Assembly (NCBI GenBank): GCA_038380795.1
Contig: CM076267.1
Location: forward strand, 11,391,501-11,455,500
Direction of reading: 5' to 3'
DNA length: 64,000 nucleotides
Source: Pyrocephalus nanus
Lineage: Eukaryota > Chordata > Aves > Passeriformes > Tyrannidae
The position numbers and the translations under genes are program-made. This document shows positions 39,201 to 54,700 of this stretch, piece after piece. Position 1 is the stretch's first letter. Every line of letters starts with the position of its first letter. A model generated the notes under the pieces. That model made no database searches and was not told the DNA's origin. It worked only from the letters and a program-made list of their open reading frames with translations.

Positions 39201-42200
39201 GGGCACGGGCATTCACAAGTATCTACTATTAATATTAGAGTTGTTATAGCTGTTCCTTTGATATGATATTTCCATTACACAAGACATTTACAAACACTGG
39301 GGAAAGTAGGTCTGTGTCTTACCAAAAGAACCCAAGTGGGAAAAGCTGCAAAGCTGTCATTTTCTTTGTAACTTTTTTCTTTTCTTAAACCCAAGAACTT
39401 AAAGGAACCTAACTATTCTTTGAACCTGTCCAGAAGCACATCTGGAGACATTTTTCCTATTCCCACTTCATATTTTAGCATGCATTTAATGAGATTTAAT
39501 TGATCATATCATGGCTTCAGATAGTTTGTTCATTGCTCTCATGGCTGAATAATCCTTCGAATGACAAGTAAACTCCAAATTCATTCTCATATAATAAGCA
39601 TAGAAGAAAGCAGCTTATTAGTTAGTTTTGCCCAGTGTTGCTAATTGTTATCTCACAGCACTCTGTTAACAACCTTGTATAACCTGATGTAACAGAAGCA
39701 TTGTATAAAAAAAGCTGTGATAACAGGATGACTAAAACACTGTTGGTGCTGAAGGACTCTGGCATGAAGGCTTGAGATATACCCAGTGATTTAAAATTTA
39801 ATGTCTGCTTTTCAGCAGTTAGCATCCTTTTATGTCTCAACATGAATATTTAATTTTATTTTGTTTAAAAGCACTACAAACCAACTTGTTTGCTCCATGA
39901 GAAGATTAAAGCACACTTGTTTTTATTTATTTAGGTGCTGCTCTGCTTTGAAGTGGAAACCCAGTGAGGTCCTACCTTAAGAGTCTGCAAAAACTTCTCC
40001 TGTAGCTGAGCCGTTGACTCGCCGCAGCCACGCTGGGAGGGAATGGAGGGCGCGAGGGGAAGTAGGCCAAGGCTGCGGAAAATATCAGGGAAACCATTCC
40101 AAATTCTAAGCAAGAGGGCAAAGAAAAACAAAACCAAGAACAGATGTTAGCGTCGACAGACTTATTTTGGTACACTGCTGTTATCAGCCAGCCTCCGAGA
40201 CATAAATCCCACCACAAGTGCCTTAATGCTCCTGACAACAGAATGCTGTCACTTGAAGGAGAATTTCCTTTTTCCCTCCCCAAACAAGATTTTAAATTGA
40301 GATGGAGAATCAATGAGACTGGCAGCCCATGCCAGTGTTAGGAGCGGCAGAGAACCAGACTCACACATGGGGAACTCAGTGAAGCAAAAGGAAACTGTTG
40401 CTTTTTCTCTTTAGAGAGAACTGCAATATGAAGATTTGGACACATTTCCTCTCGATGGAAGTAATGCAATGCAGGTATCAGCAGTCTAGAGACTTCAAAC
40501 AGATGGGACTGGGCAAGCCCCAGGGCATGGAATGACAATTACTCATTGCACAAGATGATGAAGGCAAATGAAAGGTCAAGCAAGGCAGCAGTTTGAACAC
40601 AAACAGTTTTACATGGCAACAGAAAACAAAGAGAATAGTGCAGGAGCAGCCATGGCTCAAGAATAGAAAAAGTACAGGTAAGGGAAAAAAATTAAAGAAT
40701 ACAGCTGTTTGCAGATGCTCCTCTTGTTCAGCAGCAGGTATTCTAAATCTTTGAAAAATTTCATAGCAGAAGTTTGGACCTGAGCTTGAAAAGTGATGAG
40801 CACTTCACAGAAAATACTCAGTCAGTCCCATGAGCAGGCACTTTGAGGAAAAACAACTTTACCCACAGTCAGTCTAATTAATTTGTTTTACAGGCATTTT
40901 ACAATGTATATCATGTTCTCCACAGTCCTCAATCTCAGTATTTCTCCCATCCCCTTTGAAAACAATATTCTTTGCTGCTGGAGAGAAAAATGTATGGCTG
41001 AAGTGTGTTATCTTAAAAGAACCTGTGATCTTATAACAAAGAAGTGTTCACCGACACCACAAATAAATTCCAGCAGAGCTGGATACTCAATTGCGTTCAT
41101 TTTCTTTTTTCTTCTCTTTTTTAATAAGTCAATATGAACATGGCACTTTGCCAGGTCTTCTGCTAAACCAGAAGAAAATAAATTCAGGGAACTGAAAAAT
41201 AAATAACAGAGTCTAAATTGATCAGCTGGAGATGGGGAAAGGAAACGAATGCTTCTATTCAGTATATGGGACAAAAGTCTACACTAAATTTCCTTTGAAG
41301 GCATACTGGGAATGTGACAATGCCATTCTTCATGATCAAATATTAAAAGATTCATTTTGAATCATGTGGTGTCTCTTTTCCTGCTGTACTCTAACTGCAC
41401 GTTTTGAGGGCCAAGGGCACTTTAACTAGACCTCACTCTGTCTCCTCTGCTCTCTGGAAATTAATTTCTATCTCTGTGTACATTGTTTCTGAAACCATGA
41501 GCAGTGAGTAAAGAACTGTCCATAACTGATCATCCCCAAACTAAGAAAGGGATGAGATGCTTTGTCACTACACAGCTGTTTAGTAAAAGCTGTTTATCTG
41601 CCTCTCCTGATTATAGGTCTGCATACAGGTTTATATATGCATTTATACATGCATTTTAACCACATATTAAAGGAAGATTTCAGACTGCAGACAGGTATAG
41701 CCAATGAGAATGTGATCACACAAACTTGTAAATTTTGTTCAAGGTACTTATTATTTAACTGTGTTATACTGCAGTGCTATAAGGAAAAAGGCCAGATCTT
41801 TTTCTGAAGAACGCAAAGGATGATAATTTTCTAAAGTCATAGCAATATTTTATAACAGGTGCCCATCTGAGGCCTCATCTATGTGTTGCCTCATGATTTC
41901 TGCAGTCAAATTGCTGCAGCAGAAGCAGTATAGTAACACTTAATGATTTTTTTTTTTCTTTAATTATTAAATTCAGCATGCTGTCCTTGTAGTACCTCCT
42001 TGCAACTGTGTAACGTTTCCCAGTGTTACACTTTCCAGGCTAACAAATTTGCCTAGCTAGCTTTGCCCTCATGCACAAAAGGAAAGTACAGACTGCCCTT
42101 CGGAAACTAAAGCAGCTCCCTTTATCGAAGAATAGAAGTCTTTAGTGCCATCTTAGGTTTGCGTATCACACCTACATCAGAAGTCCAGGTACTGGCAAAC

Positions 42201-42729
42201 ACATCCAATTTCTTACGTGATTAATTCCTTCCTCATTTGTAAACCCACACCTTTATCTCCTTCATCATTTACTCTTCCAGACTAGATAAAGAAAAATACA
42301 CTCTAAAACTTGACTTAAAGGTCTTCCACAGGAGCAGCCGGCTTCTCAAGAGCACAGTGGATGCAGCAATGTATTCAGAATTGGGCAAGGCATGAATTAG
42401 TGTGCAGAAACACAGCTGTATATCTCTTGTTGAGGAGTGAACCTGGAATGCTTCACAAAAGCTGGGTACCACATCACAGTGACTTGAGACTGCTGAAGTG
42501 GACAGATGCCTGCATCTTAGCCTAGGAAGTAGGCATCCCACTGCTTGCTTGTGTAAACCCCAAAGAGAAAAAAGAAAAAAAGAGGTTTAACAGAGACACA
42601 AACCTCCCTGATACAACACCTTTTTCCTTCAGATAGGCTACTCATAGCACAAAATAACCTACCCAAATCAAGAAACCTTTCTCCCCACCTTGTCCTGTAA
42701 TGTAAAGGGGAAATGAGGGCCTTTTACAT

Positions 42730-42760
<31 letters not shown>

Positions 42761-45700
42761 AACACACACACACATTTTATTTTTTTTTTTAACAAGTAAT
42801 GATTTTACACTGTTATTTAGGAAAGCACAAGGCTAAAAGCCCTGGCTGCAGTCCAGAATAATTCAAGCTTCCTTGTGCGATTCAGGTAATACAATTCAAT
42901 CCTGATTTGCTACATCTGTACTATTTGAGCTGTGAACCAGAATGTGCAGCGAAACAGATGACACAGAAAGAGGCTGTGGTAATTCAACTGAGCTCTTAGT
43001 CTGCATTTGAGATAAAGGAACAGCAATTTGTTAAAACACAGAAGAGACTGGAGTTAACAGAGCAGTTTCAGAATGGGTTTATAAGCAATTGCTTCGTAAT
43101 CATGTTTGAGGTTAAGTCCTTGGAAAATTTGCACACTCTTGGCACACTACTGATCCCAATTTAACAATTCACATCATTACTGCCTTTTAAAAGACATCAT
43201 CTAACTTTTGAAGGCTGCTTATCTAATGCTACCTCACACAAAAGCAACAAGCTCCATCATAAACACAACTCCTTTAGGAATGCAGAGTGCTTACCCTATG
43301 AAACTGGCTTTCCCATAGTATCCAAAATGAGAAGTCATACCAAGCCTGGCCACACTTGCTAAAGAAGTGGGATATTGGGGTCAGCTCCTTGTTGTGCTCC
43401 ATTCTCCAGAACCTTTGCTAGTAATCTTGGAAGTCGATTTGAGCCAAGATTTCTGCCCTGCTGATTTAAGGGACAAACAGTACCCTACCTCACCTACCAG
43501 ATATTTTCTGGCCCACAGGTGAACAGAACTGCCTATACATTACCACAAGGCAGTTGCCCACCATGAGGCAACCCTCCTACCTCTGGAGCCCCCTTGGCAC
43601 AAGGGAGCACAGGGGAGGCAGCCAGCACAGACCTTGTGCCTTCGGCTCTCCAGGGAAACAGCGCTGAAGTGAGATAGGAGAAATCCCACGAGAGATTCCA
43701 AACAACCTCCTCTTTGACAGCTCTTGCCAATTTTAAGCCGGTTGGAGGTTTTGCCATCATCACTGTGATTCACTGCAGGCCAGTACCATTAACAAATCAG
43801 CTCTCTGTCATTGCCTGAACAGTTAAAGAGGTTGCAGTTCCTGAAACGATGCACCCCATAGGACAAACACAAGCACATTTCTGTTCAAAGCACTTTTAGA
43901 TACTAAGTGAGAAGTGCAGATGCTCCACAAAACACATTTCCTAGGAAGATGAAGAGCTGCTGTAGAATCATCTCATGCTGCAACCAGTGATTCCAAACAG
44001 GTCTATGGGTTGTTCCCAAACTCCTTGTCAGCTCAGACAGGCATAAACAGCCATGCTAAGACATGGAGCAGGCAAGACACACCAAACCTTGGTGGCAAGA
44101 CCCATCCCTGTTTCTGAAGAAAATGCTTAGGAAAATCTCCCTAAAGAGAACGTAAGAGAATGTGAATCTAATGGGCTCCTGAAAGCAGTACTCCTAGTGC
44201 TATCAGACTCAAACCAGTGGTTTCAAGTGCAAAACAGTACTTCATTTGGGCAGATGAATTCTTCTCACTCCATAGAAAATCTGAGGAGGGAGAGCTAAAG
44301 CACTTCTCTAACTGCTAGAGTTTTCCTCCCCTTATCAACTGCTCCTCAGGACAAAACCTGGCTTGCTTTCATTTTTCCTTCTTTCACATTAGCCGTTTTC
44401 ATCTGCCATGAGATTTTCATAGTCTAACACCAAATTTACTTGTGAAAAAGGCTTAACCAAATGCAAATTTAACTGTTGTTCCATCTGAGTCCAGTAAAAA
44501 GTAGGTTACTCAAAAATACTTGGTGAAATAGTGATTCAACTTCTATTACACTTTCTTTAAAATGAACAGTAAAGTGACCTTCTCCCAACAGGAATATTAA
44601 CTTGACAAAATTTCCGCAAGAATAACGTCCAGGAATAAGTGATCACAAACAGCTAACTCAATCCCATAAACCTCCATATAAACCACACAGTATTATATAC
44701 TGTATATACAGTATATATACTTTAGGACTTCTGGAACATTTAGGGCTAGCTCCTGGCTGAATTTCAGAGGCTGCAATTATAAGGGGGGAAAACTCCAATC
44801 AAATGTGCAACCATCATGACATGGTAAAGAGCTGAGCTGCTCTGAATGCTATACCAATTTATATCCACTAAGAATCAGAACATGGGCTCCTAAGCCACTT
44901 AACCAACTCATTTTCCTTAAAGTTTGCTGCTGAGTTTTGTAAGTGACACAAAGAGCTGGAGAAGCCATTGCAAGAAAAAGAGCAAGGACATAAAATCCCA
45001 GTTATATCAGGTGAATTTTATATCAGTGGTTTTTTCCACTAAACTGTTGCCACTTCATTGAAATTGCTCACCAATAAGAATTATGTGGTTTTAGCTAAAA
45101 ATAAAATCTATTGCATTTTAATTTCAATGCTACATTCTTAAATACTAATAGTCTAATCACATTTGAAAGGAACATGCAAATCATAAATTAAGGCTGATTT
45201 AATGCAGGGAAGAATTTAATGCTAAAAGACTATTGGATTTCCATCCTTACAGACACAATAGAAAAAAACCCAACATGTCATGGACACATATTTTTAATGA
45301 AAATTCAACACGCAAAAACCAGTTTGGAACCTCAGAGAAAGTGTAAGCTCTCCTAGGAGACATTTCTCCCAAAATCAGCAGATATAAACAACTGAATTAC
45401 CTCCTCTGGAGTCAGCCTGTACAATACACTATTTTTAAATCTTTCCTACACAAAAGGGGAAAAAATAACCCTTCTGATGGTACAATACTTTATCACTTAA
45501 TTATTTTCCCTCAGTCAGAAACTGGTTTCTTTGCAAACCAGCCACTAGAGGGTACTGGTTCACAAGCACCAAACACACATGAAAGCAAGCATGCACATTT
45601 TTTATATTTTTTTTCTTATTTTTTTAATGTTCATTTTTAAGCCACACCTGCATACAGCACAGCCTCGATGCGGTCCTTGATGTGCTCGGTGTTGCTCTGC

Positions 45701-48700
45701 GATGCCAGCAGGAGGTGAGCTGTCCCATTAGGAGATGGCACCACCAGAGGCCCCACCAGGAAGGCGCCAGCAGAGCCCAGGTAATTGAGCAGCGAGGCGA
45801 TGGCTGTCGCTGTGGCACGTTCGTCCGGAGAAAACCACGTTGTGGAAAGAAACGGGGCCGCATTCATCACGGTTGGCCCCGCCAAGCCATTTAACAGCTG
45901 CCCTCCGTGAATCAGCCTGGAAGAGAGAATAGACCACAGCCATTTGGATGACAATTGCTTGCCCTTTTTTTGGGGTTTTTAATTAAAAAGCCATGTGAGA
46001 TACTGAGTGCTGGAGATGGAGCAACTGAACAAAGAAACGGAAGTCCTGTGCAAAAAAAAGGGTATTCTATACACTAAAAGAAGCCCAATTAGATTGATTT
46101 AAAGAATCCCGAGCTACTCTGGTCTCATTACCTCATATAAATGGAGAAGCAAATGTTCTCTTCAAAGCAGGAAAGGAAAAGGGAATAAAAGGGACTTTCT
46201 TTGCAGCAAAAAGGCACCATGATAGGATATAAATGTAGAAAAGGTGCAGAAGCAGAAAAGCTTTAAATTACAAACATCTTAAACCTGACCCCTTGCATGC
46301 ATAAATCCCAACAGAAGATTTAAATTAGTTTTGGCAGATCCAAAATTGAAACAGTTCAGCAAAATACTCTGCATATTTTTTCACTGCATTATTTATTTTT
46401 ATTTACACACTCAGATGAGCTCTATGTGCCTACAGATGAGGAGGCCGGGCTGTTAGGGTTTCCAAGAGAATCGTCTTCTCCAGCAATCTGGCCATTCTGA
46501 ACATACTGCTGAAACAGCCAAGCAAACCCAGATTTTTCTTGTTTTTCACACTCACTGGGATTTAACAGATAAGGCTGGTGACAGAACAGAGATAGTACTT
46601 CCAAGCAGTGAAGTCTCTGCAAACTTTGGCTTAATATTAGTACAGTGAGCACATACAGAAAGGACTTTCTGAAGGCTCTCCTACACATGGAAGTCAGCCA
46701 GAAATCTTCCACTTTGACTTTTCCAAAAGGTGATTAGCTGTGAAAGGCAACAGTATTTTTGAATTTATATAAAAATTTCATGTCTAAAGAATAGCTAGAG
46801 TCAAACGAGACACTGAAACCCCCCAAAGTAGATCTATTCATTGTGCAATGAAATGATGGCAGATGATATTTTCAAATGGGTGGTGTTTTTCTAACCATAG
46901 CAGGAACTCAGTGTTACTGCTGCAAGACTTGAGTTGTCAGACTTAAAAAGCTATGGCCTGAAAATGGGGAAACATAAGCCAGCATTTAGGCAGTGTTTCA
47001 AGCCACAAATGGCTGAATAACATACAGTGTAGCAGGAGTTTTTTAAAGCACACAACGGAACAAAATATGCAAAAGAAATGCTGACAGAGTCTTTATCAAA
47101 TTAACAATCTTGACTACAATAAAAGGAAATGGATACTACCAACTCTCAGAGAATTAGAAATTAAATTTTTAAACAAAATTTATAAAAAGTATACAGGAAA
47201 AAAGCGCTATTATAGATTATCTGAAAGAAACATCTTCTGAAGTGGGACAGAAGTAATATAATATCTTCTCCTACATATTTTTTTGAGTGAGGACAGATTT
47301 CATTACTATTGTTCATGATGTGCTTCTGAAGGACATCACCAAGGCATGGTCAGGCCTTTTGAGTGCTTGTTAAACTGTGACATATGCACACACACACACA
47401 CTCTCTAAACCAAAATGAAATAGTTTTAAATAAATGAAAAGCACTATCTAAACAATGCTCTGATATAGTTTTCTGGAGGACACAGTACATCAATCCCCTA
47501 TGATTACTCTTCAGTGTACTTTGGACAAACCTTGTGCACTTTGGTATTTTCATTCTATTTATGTCACTACAGGAAATTATTCTCAAACTTCTTCTAAACT
47601 GTTCCAGGGTATTTGCAGAGCTATGGCACATCCCCAGGAACAGCTGCATTTCAGCAGCAAGTGAAGTAACTACTGCAAATATACAGATTTTATTTTAGTA
47701 AATATTGCTCCAAAGTAAATTTAATGTTTAAATCGTGGTTTATTTACTGTATATGTGGAAAACTGCATCATCAGAAAATAACCTTCATAGCTTTGGGTGC
47801 CATACTAACACTTCTGTTCACTGATACCACTATGTTATTTTTGTTCTAATTCAAATATGCCTACTCTTCAGTCATCCTAAAGGCAAATAAAACTCATTAA
47901 AATCAGAAAAAAAGACAATAGTTCTGCAGCACCTATGGTGATGCAGGCACTTCATCTTATAGAAGAAGAAAAGTTTTGCAAAAAAACCCCCAAACTACCA
48001 CACAAAAACTCGCAATTTATCAACTATGAAAATTATACATACTCTTATCATGTACTTCAGATTAAGATTGTGTCTATCAAACTCTACCATCTCAATAAAG
48101 ATCTATAATCGACCTTCATACTCGAGGGAGAAACAGATGGTAATTTTACTTTGCAGATCTCAAGGGAGAAAGTCGTATCTTAATTCAGAATTTTAATTCC
48201 GTATTATCTTTCTGCCTTTGTTTTGTTGGTTTTTTGGGTTTTTTTTTAGAATGAGCAAGCCAATTATGTCTCTCTAAAGGTCTCTTTTCTTGGTGTTCTC
48301 CTGGCTCCTGTCTCTCCAGCCTTGCCCTGCCTGGTGTGCTGTCTGTTCCCATGGATTTTTCCCGTGGTCTTTCCATCTGCATTTTTGGCATTTACCAAGC
48401 TTGACATCATCATCCAGGGTAGAACATCTCTTATCTTCATATTGCCTAATTTTTCAAGTCTAACATATTTGAGTTAATAAATACTATTTTCAAACTAAAT
48501 TGCCATCAATATACAGACTACTACCTCCAATAACTCTGCATATGATAACAGCCTAAGCCCTATTTTATCTCTTTTTCAATACTGGCTTGAATTAAGCTAC
48601 TTTTTCCTGAGAAAAAGATTATTTGCATGGTTCCTCTGCACAACCTTAACTCATTTCCCTAGAGAGGCAGGGATGAGAGATTCAAAACCCAATTCAGAGC

Positions 48701-51700
48701 GTTTACTAAGCTGCTGCTCTGGGAGATGCATGTAGCAGCCTCTCCATCTGACACAGAAATATGAACACAGCAGTACTGGCGGCTTTTGTTGCTGTTTGTT
48801 ACAACATCTTATCAGCACTGTGCTATATTTTGGTCTCACAGCTCATGAGTCTCCTCTCATACACCATCAGTGCTAAAAATTACTCCAAGACCAAGACAGG
48901 TTTGTTTCTGTTACTCCCTAATTTTCATCTTGTTTCTGCTACCAAAAAGGTGCAAAGAGCAACTGCATTTTTTTCCTGTCACTATTCCAGTTTCATTCTG
49001 CATAACGAGATTTCTCTTTCCTGAGAAAAGGGCTAAAAAGATAACTTCAGCTCACAACCTTACCCAGATGGAAAAATATTTTTCAATCTCATTACAGTAG
49101 CAGGGTAATGTTCATCTGTTATTTATCCAGCTCTGCTGTTTTCAGATGCGTTATTTATCCAATCATCACTTAATTATTTTCATGTATCAAAAAGCAGAAA
49201 GCTATTGAGATCAAATGACAGAAAATAACACAAGAGTAGAAGGCTTCTTAATCACAATCATGAAAGAGAATATTGGAAAAAACTACACCAGAAATTCATC
49301 CTAGACTTACAAAATAATTGATGACTATCTGGCTTAAAGCAAAAGTGGGGAAGTAAACATCTACCCAAAATATCTTGTTTTAACCATTTCAGAAGCCAGG
49401 TCAGGACTCATTTTGAAATGTCAAGGTTTTTGCACACCTGACCTCTTTGCTAATGAATTTGTGTGCTCTACCAAACTTTGAACTTGCAATTCACATGAGC
49501 CCTTTAAAAAAGAAAAAAAAAAGGAAGAAAAATTATTTGAGGACTGGTGGTAAATGCTAGTGTGAAATATCATTGCCAGAGCATCACAGTAATGGATAAC
49601 TTATACATTTATATTATGTATTTATCTATATATATAAAAAAATATACAGACATATTCACCCCCTCCTCTTTTACAAGAAATAAAGATCACTTTTGTTCCT
49701 AAACTGGCCTCTGAACTGCAAAAAAAACTAGTACGAGGGACAGTTCAAATACAGCAATAGAAATTAGAGAAGAAAAACACTTACTGTATTATATTGTCAC
49801 CTCTTTTCCCATTTTTTTGTCATGTCACATTATAAATAACTTTATTTATATGGTTTCTTCACTTCCCTGACAGAAGACTTTACATTAGTATTAAGATCTA
49901 ACCTGGTTATACCTGTTTCATTCACTCCCTGTTGTCACTACTGCAATATCCTACCAGGTAGCAACAAAGAAAATCATGGAAGGCTATAAATGCTGAAATG
50001 ACAATATCACTGAGCCAACTGGGTATGGAAAAAAAAGTGAGATTGTATAAGAAAAAGGTTTTAGTGATTGATGATAACACTGTCCAGCTAAGATGGGAAA
50101 GCACTTTCATTTACAGTTGGCTTTATTTATCTTTTTCTCCCTGTATGACTTGAAACTTTGCATGCATGGTCACAGTCACATCAGGTATTGGATTTGTTAA
50201 GCTATTTAAAAGCTGTGGGTTACATAAACACCTTTTCTAGGAAAAAACCCAGACATTTAATGTTTCTACCACTGTGTATCTCATGCCTGGACTTAGGAGA
50301 ACTTTAAATGAAAGAAAATCTCATTAGTTTCTGTACTCAGATGGGGAAACAAAGGCAACAGTAGAGGAAAATTACTAACTCAAAAAATTACTTTTAACAC
50401 AACAGATTTTAACCACAATATCAAAATAAGCCCCAAAGCTTAGCTCTACGACATATTAATTTGAATTTGTTCTGGGAAGGTTAAGACTGGAGAAGCTGGT
50501 ATTCTAACACTGATCAACAGCGTGGAAAAAGCATTTTCACCTTTTCTTTGGCAGACAACATGGGAAGAGAAGGGCTGTGAGCCCCAGGGCGCTGCTCTGA
50601 CTCTCTAAACATGATGACCACTGGTTAGCTGGGAAGCCCAGTTCCTCTGGGTCCTAGGAGGGAGCAGACCTCATCTCAAGAGCCTTGTAAAAATGTGATT
50701 TTGGTGCAGGTTTTTTCCCCTGAAACTTTTACCATGCTTTTTCCAGTAGCTGCTGTTAGAATTGATCACGTAGTCACTATTCACACTTCTGTATAAAAGC
50801 GATGAAAATAAATTATAATTCACTTTTGCCACTGTTGGGCAAAGTGTGAGGAGCGACCAAGTCACCGAAAGTGCCAGTCTGCTGCTGCCCCAAGACAGCG
50901 CTGTAGTGTGCTTTTAGTATGGAACAGTTTAGTAGATGAACTGCTGATCCTAACAATTAATGCAAAAAGCAATTCTGGATAAAGAAGTTAATGTTTTACA
51001 GAAATGGATGGCTAATATTTCTTTCACATGCCTGACAACTTCACTCACTGAAAGAAGTGGATCGTTCAACTCCTGCTAATTTGGAAGATGAATAGGTTTA
51101 TGTAGCGATTAGCTCACTGTGGGAAATACTGGAAGCAAATGAAAGAGACCCTTCCACTGGAGGACTTCACAGCACTTTTCAAGTGCCACTGAAATTAGAG
51201 TCACAAAGCAAGGAAATAACTCCTATTCTAGAGCATCTACACCGATGTATGATGCAAGTTGCTTGCCCAGAAGAAGGTATAGGAAAAAAAAATGGATGTA
51301 CCCAGATTTGTCAAAAACTACTTCTGATTTTTCACAATCGAGTTATTAAAAGTGGATAGACCTTTTCTTTTAGACTCACAAAAATAAGTACAATGAAAGA
51401 ACCTTCTATTAAGTGGAACTTTTTAGGTACTTTGAAGCCAAAGACAGAATTAGGGAGGTCAAATTCATGCTTTACAGCAATTCACTGCTACAAGTATGGG
51501 GAGAACCGACACAAATGCTGTTTTGTTCATAACCCAAAGAGAGCGCAGGAAGGCTCTATGCCTGGAAAAAGACTGGAAAGGAAAATACCTCTGGGTAAAG
51601 CAATGAATTCATCTATTAAAAATAACATTCTGATAGATGAATTTCATGGAAATGCACTTCCTTTCAATATTTTCATTATATGATATATTTATACTACAAA

Positions 51701-54700
51701 AGCTTTATGCCTTCTGGATATTCATGGATTGAGGCCATTAGCATTTTTAGCTTGTTTTTGATGCATGCAACCATTGATATGTAGAATAATTTAAAGCTGT
51801 TTTTCCCCCAACAGTAAGAAATATTATTACAAGAAGAAAGCCTGAGTCACGGTGTGGTACATTATCTCCAACAATAGAGTGGAAATGAAAACAGAAAAAC
51901 TTAAAAATGTACATTAAGCCATCTTCATCAGGAACTGGGCAGATGTTTTAACCCTTATACAAACCATGGTCTCCGCACAGTCACATCATTATAAGAGCAG
52001 ACTTGAAAGGACCACAGGATCTATCAGGCATCCCAGCCTCATGCCACTTCTCCCACACTTAAAGAAAACAGCAAACCTATTTACAGATGCTAGGAAAAGT
52101 AGTGTGGTTTGGTTTTAAATTTAAGAGTTTGGAAAGCTGGAGTTACTCCAAAATTTATTACTGAGAGTCCATCGAGAGAGACGAGGATTTGCAAGGAGAG
52201 GAGCTGCAATCTCAGGCCAAGGCCCTGACATCTCCATCAGACATCCTGACAGAGGAAAGGGATGAGGGGGGGTACAGTGAGACCCCTGGAAGTATGGTGA
52301 CAGATTCACTCACATCCTCAGACCATGTTATTGTGTAGCCATCACAACTGTCACACAGCTGAGCAGAGGGTTTCTTCACCTTATCCAGGTTTCAAGGATG
52401 AGGGCACATAAAATCAAAGATTCCTTATTTTGTTATTAAAAAGTTCTGGTTTTTTTGTTTTTCTTTTAAAGCTAGCCCACTCCACAAACCCATTACTAAA
52501 AGAAGACATCTTTAAAGCAGCACTAATAGAAGACATGTTCATCAAATATGAGCAGACCCAAAGTAAACAACATTGTTGTAAACACAAAGCAGGCAATTAC
52601 ATTATGGGCTAATGAGGCAAAACATACGGAAACAAATTATCAGGGAAGTGCACCAGGATCAGCTGTTATTGGGGCTGCTGTGGGAGAAAGCTGATTAAGA
52701 TTACTTAGCACAAAAGAAGTCCTAAGTAGGATTTTTTAGTAAAAGAATAGGAGATGCAGCAAATTAAGGAATGAAATAAACAAGACCTATTTAAACATTC
52801 CTGAATAATTTCTCTTAAGTGAGTGAAAGAGGGAGAGGGTGCTGAGTGAAAGAGGGAGAGGGTGTTTTGATTATAATGCAGCAACTTTAGTATAAATTCA
52901 ATTAATATGAATTCTTCTTTAAGGACAGAAATTAGCCAACATAATATGAGTCACAAACCAAGGCAAAGATTTTAAATAGGATTAAAAAAAATTAAAAGTG
53001 TTCTACATTTGAGGATACCACCTACCATTATTTGAGATGAAACTAAATATCCCACAGAGAATATAAATTCTCTTCCTTCCCAGCATAGGCTTACACTAGC
53101 TGAGGCCTTGTAGAAGTTGTCCACTAAATACTGCTGCAATATCAAGCCCTTTCTGAGATTTCAGGAGTTTCCTTTAATGTCCTTGATTCTTCACTCCAAG
53201 AATTTACACAGGGTCTGTAAACTGCTAATTCAGCAGCCACGCTGGTTGCTGGGGGGAGTGGATGACACCCACAGTACCACAGCCAAAATCCAGCACAGGA
53301 GAAAAAGGCAAGAGCATTTATAACCAAAACTGTCGTCTTCTTTTTCCACCCAGGCTGTTTCAGCTGAAGGAGAAGACGATTTGGCTGCCACCTGAGTGGC
53401 TGGTGGCGTGTCACAGCACATGCAGCTCAAGCAGTGGCAGGCAGGACTACTGGGCAGATAGAAGGACACTAAATCATCTCCCACTACCATCAACAAACAA
53501 GCAAAGCTGGAAAAAATCATCGCTGCTTAGGAACAACTCACAGGCCCTCTTATCTACAATAAATGCTTTGGAGGAGGGGTCAGAAAATAAACCCTGCGTA
53601 CAAGATGAAGCTGGCAGAGGTAATAAAAACAAGCTAAACTGTTGAGTTACAGTTACTTAATAAAATTAAGTATTCCCCATGAGAACCTACCTGTGAATGA
53701 CCTACTTCCTTTTTTCCCCACTGACCTCTTTTTCTGATACCATGGATTAACCCAGCTCAGCCTTCCTTCAGCACTGCAGCCAAAGCACAAAGCAGCACCA
53801 TCAGCGCCAGGCAAGTGCTCCATCTTAACATTTTCCTCCTACACTTGCTGAGCTGCAGCATACACAAACAGGTATGTTTATTCATCTTTTTACTCCCAGA
53901 ACCTCACTTTAGATTAAATCCTTTTTTCATTCCTCTTCCCCAGTGAGTTAAGGAGCACAAAACACACATCACACTCTGTCTTTATTTCTCACAGGCAGAT
54001 TTTCCTACCGTCCTCTCCTAAAAGGCTCCTCTCGTTCCCTGGAACATGTTAATCCCTCTTCCCACAGATGCTCCAATTTGGGGGGGGGGGGTGTTGAGTA
54101 TAGAAGTGTGTTCGGTATTGCCAGGGAATATGAGAATCCTACTATGTCTTTACTGAAATCACCTCCTCTGAGGTGCCCCTTTGCATTTTTCATGCATAAG
54201 AATGGTGGCTTATGGCAGTCTTAGGGTCTGAAAAGACAAATAACGAGACGTTCCCATGTCATTCTTTAGGCTTTCAGGGATGAAAAAAGGGAAAACGTGG
54301 AACTATTACAGAGGAAGTCTAACGAGAATGAAATACAAACTAGGTTGCAACTAGTTAATAGAAAGAAAATGTACCAAAAATGTGGTAAGAGCGAATCTTC
54401 AAACATAGTAATGGAAAGAGTTAACATTATATCCAAGATTAGGCAAAAAGATTTAAAATCCTAAGAACTAGTAGGATTAACAAAAAGACCCCTTTACAGG
54501 ATCTACCAGCTACTGTTATGTCTCTCATAAGTGACTGTCATTCTCTGTGTCATTTTGCTGGACTCCCAACAAACATTTTAATGGTATTTACTGCCGAGGA
54601 GAGCCCTCTCACTGCTGTGACTCAAGGTCCTCAATAACTACTTGTCTGTTGTGAAATCTAATGTGAAGGGCAAACACTACCAGTCCATAGCACACTCAGT

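Larger units (their letters stand above)
40106..45647 (-). other. SLC49A4: SLC49A4 intron 3
   Basis: 5.5 kb intron in phase 1. Contains a compound CA microsatellite (42730-42775), a GC-richer block (43548-43760) and a perfect 24-base palindrome (44694-44717). Confidence 0.9.

Noticed and set aside
48185..48391. 68-codon basic minus-strand frame ending next to a T-rich plus-strand tract
   Set aside because: Considered as a retrocopy because the frame begins in GC-richer sequence and runs into an A-rich tract, but no parent protein is recognisable.
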